Part shown: positions 12,814 through 24,215 of the stretch, piece by piece
Layout of the letters: the number at the start of each line of letters is the position of its first letter
Position numbering within the stretch: the stretch's first letter is position 1
NCBI GenBank assembly: GCA_030247885.1
Contig: JAPDRO010000003.1
Coordinates: 1,612,001 to 1,676,000 of the forward strand
Source of the DNA: Taxawa tesnikishii (nom. ined.)
Lineage: Eukaryota; Ascomycota; Dothideomycetes; Dothideales
Direction: 5' to 3'
DNA: 64,000 nucleotides
Program-made: the position numbers and the translations under genes
The notes under the pieces: generated by a model
Told to the model about the DNA's origin: nothing
Seen by the model: the letters and a program-made list of their open reading frames with translations, nothing else
Database searches by the model: none

Positions 12814-14690
12814 TCAACACCATTCTATCTGCGTGACCCCGGCCTGCGTCCACTGGCTCAGCCGGGCTTCCAGTTCGCTCTTCCCTCCATTTCCTTCTTG
12901 GGTGCCTTCGAGGTGACACCACCATAGAACAGCATCTATAACACTCCTCCCATCCTGCTCGAGCATAGCCCAATGTCCGCATTTCGGTAAGCGGATGATG
13001 TTACTTCTCTCACGAACATCAGAAGCAATGAAACCACCGATGCCGTCGAGGCAGATCCGAGGATCGAGTGCGATGTCCTTGAGTCCGTAGACGACGGTCA
13101 TTGGAACGCGTAATTGAGAGGAGAGGCGGTACTGTGGGTGGGAAGACGAGAGGAGCGCGGTGCTGTCATCATTGCTTTCTACACCGCTGCTGCGCGTGGG
13201 GGTGGAGAGAGATGGTAGATGGACGGATTTGTTCTCCCAGGGCCGTGTGGCCAGGCCTTGGCGGTAGTAGAGGATTTTCTGCATCCAGTCACCCGAGCGG
13301 GTGGCGCGCGAAGCCACGGAGGCGGAATAGGCGCCGTTCGTGCATTCTGCGGGTGATGGACCGTTGGACGAGGCGGTTGCGTCGGCGGCGAGCGAGGCTG
13401 GGAGTGGCCCTTTGCTGTTGGTGGGTTAGACGGAACGGTGAATGCGGAAGAACAGGACCTACCTGCGGTACGCAATCTGATGGCATTCACCAACGAGCCA
13501 TGCGACCAGCTTGCCGGAGATCAAGGCGACGATTGAGGAGGGTAGGTTGAATATGAAGATCTACAACAGCACAAAGTTGCTGGTCAGTGCGCACGTCTTT
13601 CTTTGCCTTTGGAGGAGACGACAGAAGACGAAAACGTACGTAGTTGGATTTTAGCAATTGAGATGTAACCGGAGAGGCTACGGATCTGGCCTGGCGAAGG
13701 AGGGACAGCTGCCACGGTCTTTGCTTCCACATCGTCCATGGCTGCTTGGCCTGCTCCAGGTATTTGCCAGTCATAGCTCGAGCGTGTGGCGGCTATGTTG
13801 AGGTCAGTTATCCGGACCGACTCCGCAAACGATTAGCATATGTGTACAGACGTACGAATGTCGAGTTCAAGATCACGACCCTATCGAAAAGCGCCGGAGC
13901 CTCGGCAGCTAGGCGATATGCAATCTACTCCCCGTCAGAGAAACAGCTGGAGGCTCCGGGATGAAAGCTGACGCACCACTCCTCCCCAGTCATGGCCAAC
14001 AAGCACGCATTTGCGCGTTTGCCCCCTTCCTGTTCGGACGGAGGTAGATGCTTGTCCTTTAGTGCCACAATAGCCTCAGAGATGGCATTGAGCACATCGT
14101 TGGCACCACAGTAATCCAAGCTGTCACTTCCTCCATATCCAGGCAGATCCAACGCGACTAGTGTTGTGGAGCGGCCCAAAGTCGAGCATAAAGTCGAAGA
14201 GAAGAGCTGACATGAGTCCGGAAAGCCGTGAAGGAAGATAACTAGAGTAGAAGATGAGGATGCAGAAGGAGGGGATAGTAAATAGTGGAGCTGAAAGCCG
14301 CTAGGCGTGGTCAGAAAGTGGTGGCTGTTTCCAGAAGGTTGTTTGGACAGTGACCATAGTTGAGAATATGCTTTTCTGTTATCAGAAGAGTACCTCGTGA
14401 AGATATGAGGAATGAGAAAATATGAACATAGAGAAGAGAACAGTAACATCGTGCGGACCGTCTGTCTGGACGTTGGACGACAGATTCGCTGTAAGTACTG
14501 TGCAGAAATGGAAGGCACATTGAGAGACAAGGAAGACATCGGTGCAACATACCCAGGCGAAGGGCCGCCTTCTCTTCCTCTGTTCGTACTCGAAGGAGAG
14601 CTCCCCTACAAGCGCGATTGCGAACGTGACACTCAGTGCCGTTGCACCGTAGGCATAGGATATGCCTTTCCAGAAGAGCGAGGATGCCAT
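12814..14690 (-). CDS. Membrane-anchored alpha/beta hydrolase (epoxide-hydrolase-like)
   Basis: Six exons: 14690-14553, about 14497-13977, 13924-13856, 13792-13640, 13560-13463 and 13414-12814, all GT..AG and in phase. The N-terminus has one transmembrane helix (TALSVTFAIALVGEL). The hydrolase core shows the oxyanion HGFPDS, LDLPGYGGSD, the nucleophile elbow GHDWGG with the catalytic Asp, then YRLAAEAPALFDRVVILNS. Near the end are MTVVYGLKDIALDP and the catalytic His in KCGHWAMLEQD. This matches the epoxide-hydrolase branch of the alpha/beta hydrolases, which open epoxides or related bonds; the substrate is unknown. Frame is lost just before the nucleophile elbow at C5 (14022-14026). One further base restores VLVGHDWGG and gives about 526 residues. 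The exact 3' end of intron 1 is uncertain between 14488 and 14497. Confidence 0.85.
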
Positions 14691-14909
14691 ATCTGCTCTG
14701 TCAAGCTCTGCGAAGGCAGCGGTGTGCGGCTCTGCCGAGACAGCAAGCAGTCATCGAAGGTGCAAGGACGATTAGGGATCAGGGTCAGAATATAACATCA
14801 CCCTGTGTAGAGTCAGGGACAAACTTGACAAACGCAAGTTCGACCAAGTTGCCGAAGTTTCTACAGTTCTACTCGAGTAGAGCGTCATGTTCACGAAACG
14901 AAACGAAAC

Positions 14910-17900
14910 ATGGCGGCTCTGCAGCCACACGGCGCTAGTGGCTTGGCAAGAAGCCACATGTTTGTTGATCTGTTGATTCTTCGAACCGCCGCGATGCCAT
15001 CGGCATTCCCTTTCAGCACTTTTTACCAGCAGTCGTATATCTGGCGAACTGCGTCACTCTATGCGAGCATGCTTAGCGAACATGATTCCTTCGAAATATT
15101 TGGGCAGTCACATGAAACTGGCACGCGACAGGAAGCCCGCAAACGGAAGCGCAACCAGCGCGACTCCACAGGGGACGAAGCAATCACAGCGTGGACCGCG
15201 ACCCGTTGCATGAGACTGTTAAGGCCTATCGCTTCTCGCATTGAGCCACTGAAAAGGCTCAGCTACGCCAGAAATGTCAACGATGGCGATGAATCTCGAA
15301 ACTCTCAGCAACCGCGAAAGGAACCCATCGCTTTGGCGTTTGGAAACAAGCGGACCAAGAGCGGTACTGATGGTACGGATACGGCCTGGATGCCAATTTA
15401 TCAATCGAGAGCGCCCATGAAAACCTATGGAGGTCGTCAAAAGTTTGCAAAAACAGCAGATAACGCTACCCGGGGTACGGCTGCACGCTCACAGAACACC
15501 GAGCAACCCTCAGATGTCTTAACTCTTCCGACTCCGTTCAAAGCACGGGCAGTGCGCCATCTTGAGCGTTTGTCAGCAAAGAAACCGGCTGCGCGCAAGG
15601 CTGAGCTGGAAATCTCAAGTCCTACGGGTGTACGACAGAAGAAGCGCAACAAGCCTGCCGAGCCTGCAGCCGGATTAGCACGCAAAGGCCAAAGGGTAAA
15701 GGACCAGCACTGGGAGCTCCAACAAGGTGTTTCTGATGGCTTCTCACGACTGCTCGACAAGACTGCTCCTTCACAACCAGCTTCCAGACAAGGAGCACGT
15801 AGCTTGCTCAGCACTTGCCTGCGAAGGGTGCCCGAGTACATCCAGCTGGAAGAGGAATGGCGCGCCGAGGTCGACGAGGACGATGAGACTGACGTAGCTG
15901 CCGAAGTCTACGCTGACTTGGAGAGCTTGGGTCCATCCGAGGACCACGGTTGGCCACCTTTGCGCGAAGTTGTGCGAGCGCACGCAATGTCACTCATTCA
16001 AGAGATAATTGACAGAAGACTAGTCAGCGTCGTCAACAGGGAGGCACTGGCTACAATAGCGTATGGGTTTAAGGCGTTTCCCGAAGCCCTGGAGCTCAGT
16101 GTAGCTTGCGCTCGCAGTATCAGAATCAAATCACCACCCGCAGCAGAGGCCCGGTTGTTTGATACTTATCTTCCCAATCTTTATCCTGTTAGCATGAAGG
16201 CTGAATGGCCCATTGCTAGATTCCAAGTATTAATGAGCCTGTTTAACACTGGCCAGACGTCTCTGACCTGGTCGGCCACCCAGCATATGGTACGGGTTTT
16301 GAGCCAGGCCGTCCGGAGTGTAACAACTTTTAGCGAGGATAGTTCCGCAGCGCTTGAATTCTTGTCAAGCGTGATATCACTGGGATGTGGCAAGTTACCG
16401 GCGGCCACGGAGACGAAAGACGAAAACAGGGCAGACCGTCTTTCTGTCTTTGACGGTACCACTGGAATGCAATTATCTCTTCGGATTGCTTATACGAGCC
16501 TGGTTACAGTTCTTATAGCGATAGTCTTATGCGATGGAGACGCACCAGATTCTACCAACCGGCGCAAGCGCTCCTCGGACATTCTTGCTATATTACAGTA
16601 TACAGCCATCGATATTCTTACAAGGTCTACCCAAAGCATTGTTGAGAAAGGGACCAACGAGTCAGAAAACGCTCCTGCGGAACTTCCAAGGTCCCTGGCA
16701 ACCGTCGTTCTCACAAGCAACCTTTTGCTTAGCGTGAAGGAATGTTGTCTAGGACCAGAGTACGCGACAATCAGCCCAAGCACTCTCGTCTCAAGTATAG
16801 AGCAACATCATTATGCAACATCCAAAGCAGGAAAGACAAGCACACCTACTGAGGAGATTGCAGCCTTGGTGTGTGGCCTCGCTCGATGCTGCGGTCAAGG
16901 CTCAGCACAGGAAAGTCTCGATGCTATGCAAGACATTGTACAATCTATCATACAACATTCCATGTCCGAGGATGGGAAAACAAAACTATTCCTGCAGCAA
17001 TGGGCCCTGGACAGTGCTCTTCATTTCGCCAAAACTTCGGATTCGAGACAAGCCTATGTTTTTGCTCGCCAGATAGAATCAGCGGTGCAGCAAAGGGGCC
17101 CGTTGCTTGCCGTGTCACCGTCATCGCACGAACGATCCAAGGAGACCCCGGCTAAACGCAAGGGCTTCCGCTGGGAGGAAGGACTATGTGAATGGATCGC
17201 CGCTACACCGTACACTCAGATGACAGCGACAAAGGCTCCCGTGGAGGCTGACGAGGATGTCGGGATTTCTTATGCGGCAACCGCAGAAGCACGCAACGAC
17301 TCCCCGACGTGTAAGGACGACGATTTTCATGATTCAGGCTACATCAGCGAACTTTTGGAAACGCCACACTCAAAGCCGGGGATTGCCGCTCCCATCGACG
17401 CATCACCGGATATCCTGGGCCCTACGCCGTGTCCCGCAGTTCTGAAGAAGACAGCAGTCCTGGTAGAGAAGCCTCAGGACATCAGTACAGGCTCGCCCGT
17501 ACAACGCCGTCACAGAGACATCCGTTCATCGCAAGACCCTACTCCTAAAGTGAGGAAGCTCAAAAGAACCGTCAGCGCGACCAATACCCACACGGACTCA
17601 CAGATTGCGAATGCGACACTGTCTGCTCAGGCCCGCCTGCCGGATATACAGCCACCGAGGAAAGCACGGAAGATCAAGAGGACGGCGATCGCGACCGGTG
17701 CCATCAGCGCATCGTCCGTCTCATCTGCTCAATCATCCGCATCCGTATGCGCCTCAACACCTCTTCCTGCGCCCGCAGCTGTGCCTGTGATTGATCCGGC
17801 CAGCGGGAAGGCGGAGACTGAGGGCGAAGCTGATGAGCTGGCGATGAGCGTTCGGAAGAAGCGGAAAGCCATTGCGGCCCCGTCGCTCCATCGAACGTCC

Positions 17901-17975
17901 TCGTTTACGACGAAGGCTAGCAAAGGGGCCGCGAAAAGGACAGCTGGGGAGAGTGAGGACGAATTGGGGCTGTGA
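14910..17975 (+). CDS. Large protein of unknown function, probably nuclear
   Basis: An uninterrupted frame of 1021 codons starting with the ATG at 14910; the ATG at 14993 is an alternative start. No known domain was recognised. Residues 70-330 are basic and Ser-rich, with nuclear-localisation-like clusters (EARKRKRNQR, RQKKRNK). Residues 300-720 are mostly helical and may form a repeat-like alpha solenoid (from LSTCLRRVPEYIQLEEEW through IAYGFKAFPEALELSV). The C-terminal third is disordered, with repeated KVRKLKRT / KARKIKRT motifs about 50 residues apart and an acidic tail ESEDELGL. The duplicated basic motifs suggest nucleic-acid or histone contact, but that is inference. The frame is intact, unlike several neighbours. 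Its 3' end faces the Rad9-like gene. Confidence 0.75.
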   Translation: MAALQPHGASGLARSHMFVDLLILRTAAMPSAFPFSTFYQQSYIWRTASLYASMLSEHDSFEIFGQSHETGTRQEARKRKRNQRDSTGDEAITAWTATRCMRLLRPIASRIEPLKRLSYARNVNDGDESRNSQQPRKEPIALAFGNKRTKSGTDGTDTAWMPIYQSRAPMKTYGGRQKFAKTADNATRGTAARSQNTEQPSDVLTLPTPFKARAVRHLERLSAKKPAARKAELEISSPTGVRQKKRNKPAEPAAGLARKGQRVKDQHWELQQGVSDGFSRLLDKTAPSQPASRQGARSLLSTCLRRVPEYIQLEEEWRAEVDEDDETDVAAEVYADLESLGPSEDHGWPPLREVVRAHAMSLIQEIIDRRLVSVVNREALATIAYGFKAFPEALELSVACARSIRIKSPPAAEARLFDTYLPNLYPVSMKAEWPIARFQVLMSLFNTGQTSLTWSATQHMVRVLSQAVRSVTTFSEDSSAALEFLSSVISLGCGKLPAATETKDENRADRLSVFDGTTGMQLSLRIAYTSLVTVLIAIVLCDGDAPDSTNRRKRSSDILAILQYTAIDILTRSTQSIVEKGTNESENAPAELPRSLATVVLTSNLLLSVKECCLGPEYATISPSTLVSSIEQHHYATSKAGKTSTPTEEIAALVCGLARCCGQGSAQESLDAMQDIVQSIIQHSMSEDGKTKLFLQQWALDSALHFAKTSDSRQAYVFARQIESAVQQRGPLLAVSPSSHERSKETPAKRKGFRWEEGLCEWIAATPYTQMTATKAPVEADEDVGISYAATAEARNDSPTCKDDDFHDSGYISELLETPHSKPGIAAPIDASPDILGPTPCPAVLKKTAVLVEKPQDISTGSPVQRRHRDIRSSQDPTPKVRKLKRTVSATNTHTDSQIANATLSAQARLPDIQPPRKARKIKRTAIATGAISASSVSSAQSSASVCASTPLPAPAAVPVIDPASGKAETEGEADELAMSVRKKRKAIAAPSLHRTSSFTTKASKGAAKRTAGESEDELGL

Positions 17976-18727
17976 AGATGGGAAAAGGAGCCTGAGGCTG
18001 GTTCAGGTATGGAAATCTGAGAGACCCATGATACCACTATCGAGTCTCAGCCTGCACATTTACGGGGTTGTATAATCACCGGAACTCTCACCATCGTTTA
18101 TAAAGTCCCTTCTCTCATCGCACCTGCACGCTGCTACAAGCTACCCAGCAATACTACGCAAATCGGAAGTGGTTTGTTGTTACGGGCGGAATCCAGGTGA
18201 TGTGTCCTTGTTGGTAAAGAAGGGCCAGATAATGGATACGTGGATTTATTATCGTCCCCGATACTGTTAGCTTTCCTCGTCATTCCTGTCTTGGCTGGGA
18301 TTGTTCCAAACGCTACCCTTACCGCCCTGGCTAGTGTGATTCGCTCGCATGCGACGGTGTCCTGTGGTTCTTCGAATGATTGGACCAGGATGGTTACCGA
18401 CGAAGAGTACGGCCACCATTCCGAATACCGGCATCCTGCTGGTCAGCAAAGGGGAACTGAGGAACATAGAGATGTGAGCGTGTGTCAGTGGAGGATATGA
18501 AGCGTCTGCAACCCGTATCGATCCGGACAAAGGCTGCCAACAGCGTGCCAAAGCACTGCAGAACCGAGATAGCATGGAGGAAAAGATGTACAGAGGCGTG
18601 AATTATCTTCCCTCAATTGCCTACGGCAACACAAAAAGGACACATGACTATCTACCCGATACTCCAGGCTACCAGTACGCTATCCACAACCGTACAAGAG
18701 GGGTATCGCACGCCATCCATCCCACCT
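17976..18727. other. Intergenic between convergent genes
   Basis: This 752-bp gap lies between the 3' ends of the 1021-residue gene (+) and the Rad9-like gene (-). Only short frames are present. No structure was seen beyond the expected terminator and polyadenylation space. Confidence 0.4.
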
Positions 18728-21700
18728 CTAGTCCTCCAACAACGCCCCTAGAACCAGACTTTGCACCACAAACTCATCAGCCACAACCCTTACACTCTCG
18801 CTTCCCGCCATCAACCTCGCACCCTTCTTCCTCCCCTCCTCCTCTCTCTTCCTCTTCCTGCTCGCCGCACTCGCACCAAAAATGACCTTCTCCGCCTCCT
18901 CAACCTTCTCATGCACAAACACCCACCCCCACTTCCCCTCCCCTCATCCCTCAACACCCTCCTCGCCTGCTCCAACCCCTCCACTCGACGAACCCTGCGT
19001 GCGCCGAGCGCGAATGCGAGGAAGGCGTATGGTTTACGCTTCTCCCAGACTTTGGGTCCTTTGCCCACGAACAAGACGCCCACATCCCCTCCACCGCCAC
19101 TATTATTGACCCTTACCCCTTTACATCCCCAGCACCGTCAGCAACAGCAGCATCCGCAAGCAACCTCTCCCTCCTCCTCACCACCTCCTCCAACCTCGCC
19201 CCCTCAATGTCGTAAGGCGCTAGCATCCGACTCTTCGTCGCTCCGCCCAGGTACACGCTCTCACCGGCCGCAAGCAGGTACTTAGGCCAAGCGAGTGGTT
19301 TGCCCTTGTCAGCAGAATCGAGGACCCAGCGGCCGGAAAGACAGGGCAGGCCGAGGGCGAGCGCTTGCATGTACTTTGCCCTTCTGCTCGGGTGGTCGGC
19401 GATCAAGGCCACGAATCCCAATACCCTCGCTTCTGGTTTGAGTTTGAGTTCGCCTGAGCCTTGGCCGCTGGAATCGGTTCCAGTGCTGGTTGTGTTCTTC
19501 GGTCCTGGAGTGGTGATGCTGGGATCCGGCAGTTCGGGCACCTCGAACAATTCGTCGAAACCGATGTCGAGGAGACGCGCGCCGTGAGATTGAAGGAGGT
19601 CAAGGACACGTTCTTTTTCCGTACCGGCGCCGTCGCGCAGGTACGAAACGGCGAAGGCCATGCCGGTGAAGATGCCGCCGTTACCGTTGCCGGCGTTGAC
19701 GCTAGTAGTGAGGGAGGGAGTCGAGGACTCGGCACGCAGACGAGATGTGCCCAGTAGTGAAGCCGTGCGGCGGGCCCGGGATAGAGGCGTGATGGGTGCT
19801 GCGGTGTCTGGGTTGGGTAGTGGGGTCGAAAGGTGTGAACTGGGGTTGAAGCTCGTGCCGATGTGTATATAGGGTCGATCCGCGAAGTGCGACCACATTG
19901 ATTGGGTGAGGTAGATGGAAGTAATGTGTACGAAGACGATATCCGTAGGCTGTGTAACGGGTACGCCAGGCAAACTGTCCCTCTGCTTTGGCGTGAGTTC
20001 GACGATCGAGTGCCCATGTATGTCCGCCTTGGGAAATTCTTCCTCCGACGAGCGGGAGATCCTATCCGAGAAGCCCACAATGCTGTAAGTCTTGTTTCTC
20101 ATCTTGGGCAGATCGACCTTGACTAGGTCGCCCTTGCGGAACTGAAGACGGCGAATGCTGTGTTGCTCTATTTGCGTAGTCGTTCCGTCGTCGAAGCGTA
20201 CTCGGAGTTTGAAGCCGTCAATGTTCGAGGTTCCGACACAGGTGGCAGGGTAATATGCCTGTCCAGTGCCCTTGAACAAAGCGAGTACACGATCAGGGCA
20301 GACGACGTCTTCATATGAGCGATCTGTAGGACCCACGGGAGCATCAGAATCCATCCTTGTGAGTGCTCGTCCCGCTCCCCTCGCAGCAGGCTGAGGCGGC
20401 GGCATTGAAGGCTCTTCAGCTGCATTCTCGTTGCCAGATGGCTCGTTGTGAGGCTTGGACTGCGGCGTTTCTGCGATCTCGCGCACAGTTGTGTGCTGAG
20501 CCTGCTTAGCGCCTCGGACGATCTTGCTCCCACGAGCTTCGTCCGTCGCACTCTTGCCCCGTGTCTTTGTGGGTCGCGCTAGTCTACCGCTATTCAACTT
20601 CCCAATACCTACCGAGCTTCCTGCACGTGAGAATCTCGCTCCTCTGGCGGACACAAGTTGACTGATAGCGTGTGCACCAGCTTGTTCGCGCTTCCTCACC
20701 GATGGCGGTGTGGAGTCTGGGACCTTAGTTGGAGATGGCGTGGCTGTAGGCACTCGACTTGTCTCCTTGTCCTCCTCTCCACGAAGAAACACTGGTTGGT
20801 TGACAACAGTAGGAACTGCGGCTGCAGACGGTGGCGAGAGAGGCTCCACAGTCGGCGGGATGGGAGACTCAGGTCTTGCAGGGGTGATGGGTTGTGGCTC
20901 GTCCTGCTCAGCTGATGAATCCACCTCGTCTATGGTCACCCTGACTCTCTTTTTTCGTGTTGGCCTGACTGGTGGTGAGCTTCCCGGTTCTGCGGGTTCC
21001 ACTGGTTCATCCTGCTCTGCAGCTGTAGGCTTGGACTTGTTTGTGGAGGATAACTTTGATAGGGGCTTTCGCGGAGGACCACGATTGGCCTTTCCATACA
21101 CTCTCTGGCGCTTCTTTGCGGGGCCTGGAGGGGTGCCCGTCACGGCCAGGAACTCGTAGTCATCCGCAGTCATGATATCGATATCGACATCAACGTCCTT
21201 GATGGCATCAGGTGGTGTGGGATCAGCAGCAATGTCGCGAAAGCTACGGATCGCAGTAGCTTTTTGCGGACTTTCGTCCAAAACCTGACCGGAGCTGTGC
21301 AACGAGCTCGCCTGCAGCAGGGACAAAGAAGGATTTGAGAGGTGAGTCGGTGCGGCCTCGTAGGCGGCAGCTGTGCTGTGCGTCTGCTGGAGATCGGTTT
21401 CCACAATCGCAGTGGTGGTGAAAGCTCCTGCAAACGGGGCGCTCACGCCGGACTTGCTGGTGTTCGATGACCGGTGGTGCTCGGCTGGATCAGTTTCTGG
21501 GATCGTAGAGCTGCGTGTGCGCGTCGTAGGCTGGCTTGGTTGTGGAGCGGGTTTGTGATTAAGGTCTGGTAATGCATTGTCCGCATCTTTCATCGGTAAA
21601 TCATATTGTTGCTCGTCATGCAGATCATCCTGCTCGTCGGGCAACGGTGGCGAACCTGCGTCCTCAAGAACAGCATCTCTTCCATTTTCCTCCTCGCCGT

Positions 21701-23605
21701 CTGCTTCCTCTTCGGGCGGTACGGTGTCTGGCAAGTCGCTAACCTCTTCATCCTCATCTACGGCTTTCATATCCTCAGGAGCGGCTGGCAGCATGGGTGG
21801 ACTGCTCGGCACACGTTGCTCTGTGGAGGAGTTCTCAGGGTTTCCACTCGCAATGTTCTTCTGACTGGGTTGAGCCGCTACCTGGGAGCCTGGAACAATA
21901 GAAGTCATCGAAGAGGGCCCGACGGGAGCAGCAGGAGATTGCAGTCCAGAATTCTCAGGCTGAGAGTCCGCGACAGCGAACTTCGAACCAGCTGTACCAG
22001 CAGGGGGTTTTGGCTCACTATTGGCGCAGAACCTTGAACCTCCGTTCGATGACTGTCCTGCTCTTCTTCGTCACCCGTGTATCCCGCTCGTCGGGAAGGG
22101 CTTGGGCTCGGGGAGAGAAGAACTTCGCCATCTCTGAGTTCAGGCGAATCAAACCTCGCAGCCGGCTTCTGGCTGGAAATGACCTCCTGCGTATATTCGT
22201 CATATTCATCCACAGATTGATCGGCTGTAGCATCCGAAACATCATCTGGAATCTCCACAACTTCTTCCATCGGGCGTGCGTCTTTTGCCAGAGTGAGGAA
22301 GTCGATCCTCCTCCCACTCGGGGCCGCTCGCTGCGTCTTCGACCGTGAATCTGGCCTAGAGGGAGCTTTCATGTTTTCCCATTCTTGCAATGCATGATCG
22401 CTCATGATGTTTCTCTGCATCCTGCGCATCTGCCTGAGCTCCGCAGAATCCTGCTCATCATCGTCCCCCCGTTCTCAGGATCTTCCTCCGTAGCAGCTAG
22501 CATGCGCAGCCGTTGTCGTTCTAGCTCTTCCTCTACCATCCTTTGCTTGCGCTTTTCCTGCGATTCTTTCATCGAGGTATACGTATCCCTCGGCTCAGTG
22601 TATGCACGACTTGCAAAGTTGGCCTTAGATGGAGAAGACAACGGTACAACAGGCGAAGAATGGTTGAAGTTGGGCGACGGTCGCGCAAATACCGGGTCCG
22701 ATCGAGGAGCATCCTGAGGTGAGGATCTTTCCTGCGTTGCATGGAACAATTGGGATAGCGACATTGGACCTTTGTCACCGCCATTGGGGAAGAAAGCAGA
22801 GTATCCCGAGCCCGGAGCTTTCGTGCTCGTAGTCGATGGGATGACTTCGCCACGATAGTTCCGCTTGTATCCAGCTGTCGCAGGTGTCTTGAAGCCGGAC
22901 CGATGGAGGGAACTGAGCAAGTACTTAGTCTGCGACTCGTCCGCGTCCTCGCCGCCGCTCGCTTCGTCGTCGTCTATGTCGACAACTGCCGGCTTTGCTG
23001 GCGATGTCCAATGTTGCATGAGATCGACATGTGTGCTGTTCCCGTCCCCGATAGCTCTCGGCACTCCCTCTCCTGTTTCCGCAGTTCCATCGTATGAATC
23101 CGGTCCAAGCAGTCCGGAAGTATTCATAATCATGCTCACATGATCCTTGTAAATCTGCGATGGCATGACCTGAGTATCTCCATCCACCATTCCCCCTACG
23201 CCAGCAAAGGATTGGGATCTCTGCTGTGTTTCTGATGCCATCTCTCGCAGTACACCGCCCATAGCCGGCGCGGAACCTGCAGGCTTCAGACGCGGTAATT
23301 TCGTGTTTGGCGAGTGGTGGAGCCTGCGTTGAGCATCACGATTGGGATCCCGTTGCGACGCCTTGTCCTTGGCAATGTCCTGAATGGCGTGCCGTATATC
23401 GTACGCTCCGTGGTGAGGCGGTTGCTGGGAGGGGTCGAGTCAGCGTATGTTCTTGCCAGTGCACTCTCTCGACGCCTCGCGCGAGATCCCTGCAGCGATC
23501 ACCGGGGTTGAATGGAAAACGCGACGCGTCACGGACCTGCAGTAATTGCTCTCTCAGCGCCGCGATCTTGTAGCTTTCGAGGCTTTCATCTCCCGCTGAC
23601 TCCAT
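18728..23605 (-). CDS. rad9: DNA-damage checkpoint mediator, Rad9/Crb2/53BP1 family
   Basis: An intronless gene of about 1627 residues. It begins at the ATG at 23605 (MESAGDESLESYK). A long disordered, Ser/Pro/acidic region fills the first two thirds. A Tudor-like module follows (ALFKGTGQAYYPATCVG, FKLRVRFDDGTTTQIE, RKGDLVKVDLPKMRNKTY), then tandem BRCT repeats (IFTGMAFAVSYL, GLPCLSGRWVLDS, and VLFVGKGPKVWEKRKPYAF through FVVQSLVLG). Known relatives bind modified histones and relay Mec1/ATR signals to the effector kinases. Frame changes occur at G runs 23427-23429 and 23431-23434, C6 22465-22470, T4 22008-22011, C4 19116-19119 and C4 18935-18938. All fit one missing base each, and six added bases give a whole number of codons. 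I therefore annotate one gene rather than several fragments. Individual shift positions are accurate to a few bases. Confidence 0.88.
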
Positions 23606-24215
23606 GTCGCACGCCACAGAGCACCGTGTATACAGTGAGTCTTCTGGTGCTGTCGGCGTTGGCCTTGATGGTATGTTGGATGGCCGACAAAAGACGCCAC
23701 ATCGAGGCACGTGCACGCGCGTAAAGTGGTTTCATGACGCTCACATCGAAACGGTGAACCATTCCACTCTCTATTTCCTCGTCTGTACAGGCAGGCACAT
23801 GCTTTTAAGATACGATGTTACATCGCGCTGCTACTCACCGCACTCGCTAGCCCAAGCCAGCCGAGCATATGTGCAGCTCTCGAAACCTCTTGTTTCGATC
23901 CTCCTCTACATCTGCATCGGGAGTTCGTTTCGCTTCGTACATCATCTTTTGCACAGAGGCCATCTCTCCAGCCAGCACATATCGCATCGGGATCACACAG
24001 TCCCACATACACTATGGCGCTTTCACGGTTGCAACCTTCGATAGTAGGTTCAGTGATAAGGACTGAGAGTCGTGGTTACTTAACGTTCGCAATAAACAAA
24101 ACCGGGTATCATCAGAAAGGCTTGTATCCCTCAGAACAACTCGAAAGAAACAAAGAATTGCAATGGAAAGTGCCGAACCAAACAATGGCATCCAAAATCA
24201 AGCGGTCCACTTCAC
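23606..24215. other. Intergenic, upstream of the Rad9-like gene
   Basis: This 610-bp gap should hold the Rad9-like promoter and the 3' flank of the HeLo gene. Open frames here are short and without domains. Confidence 0.4.
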
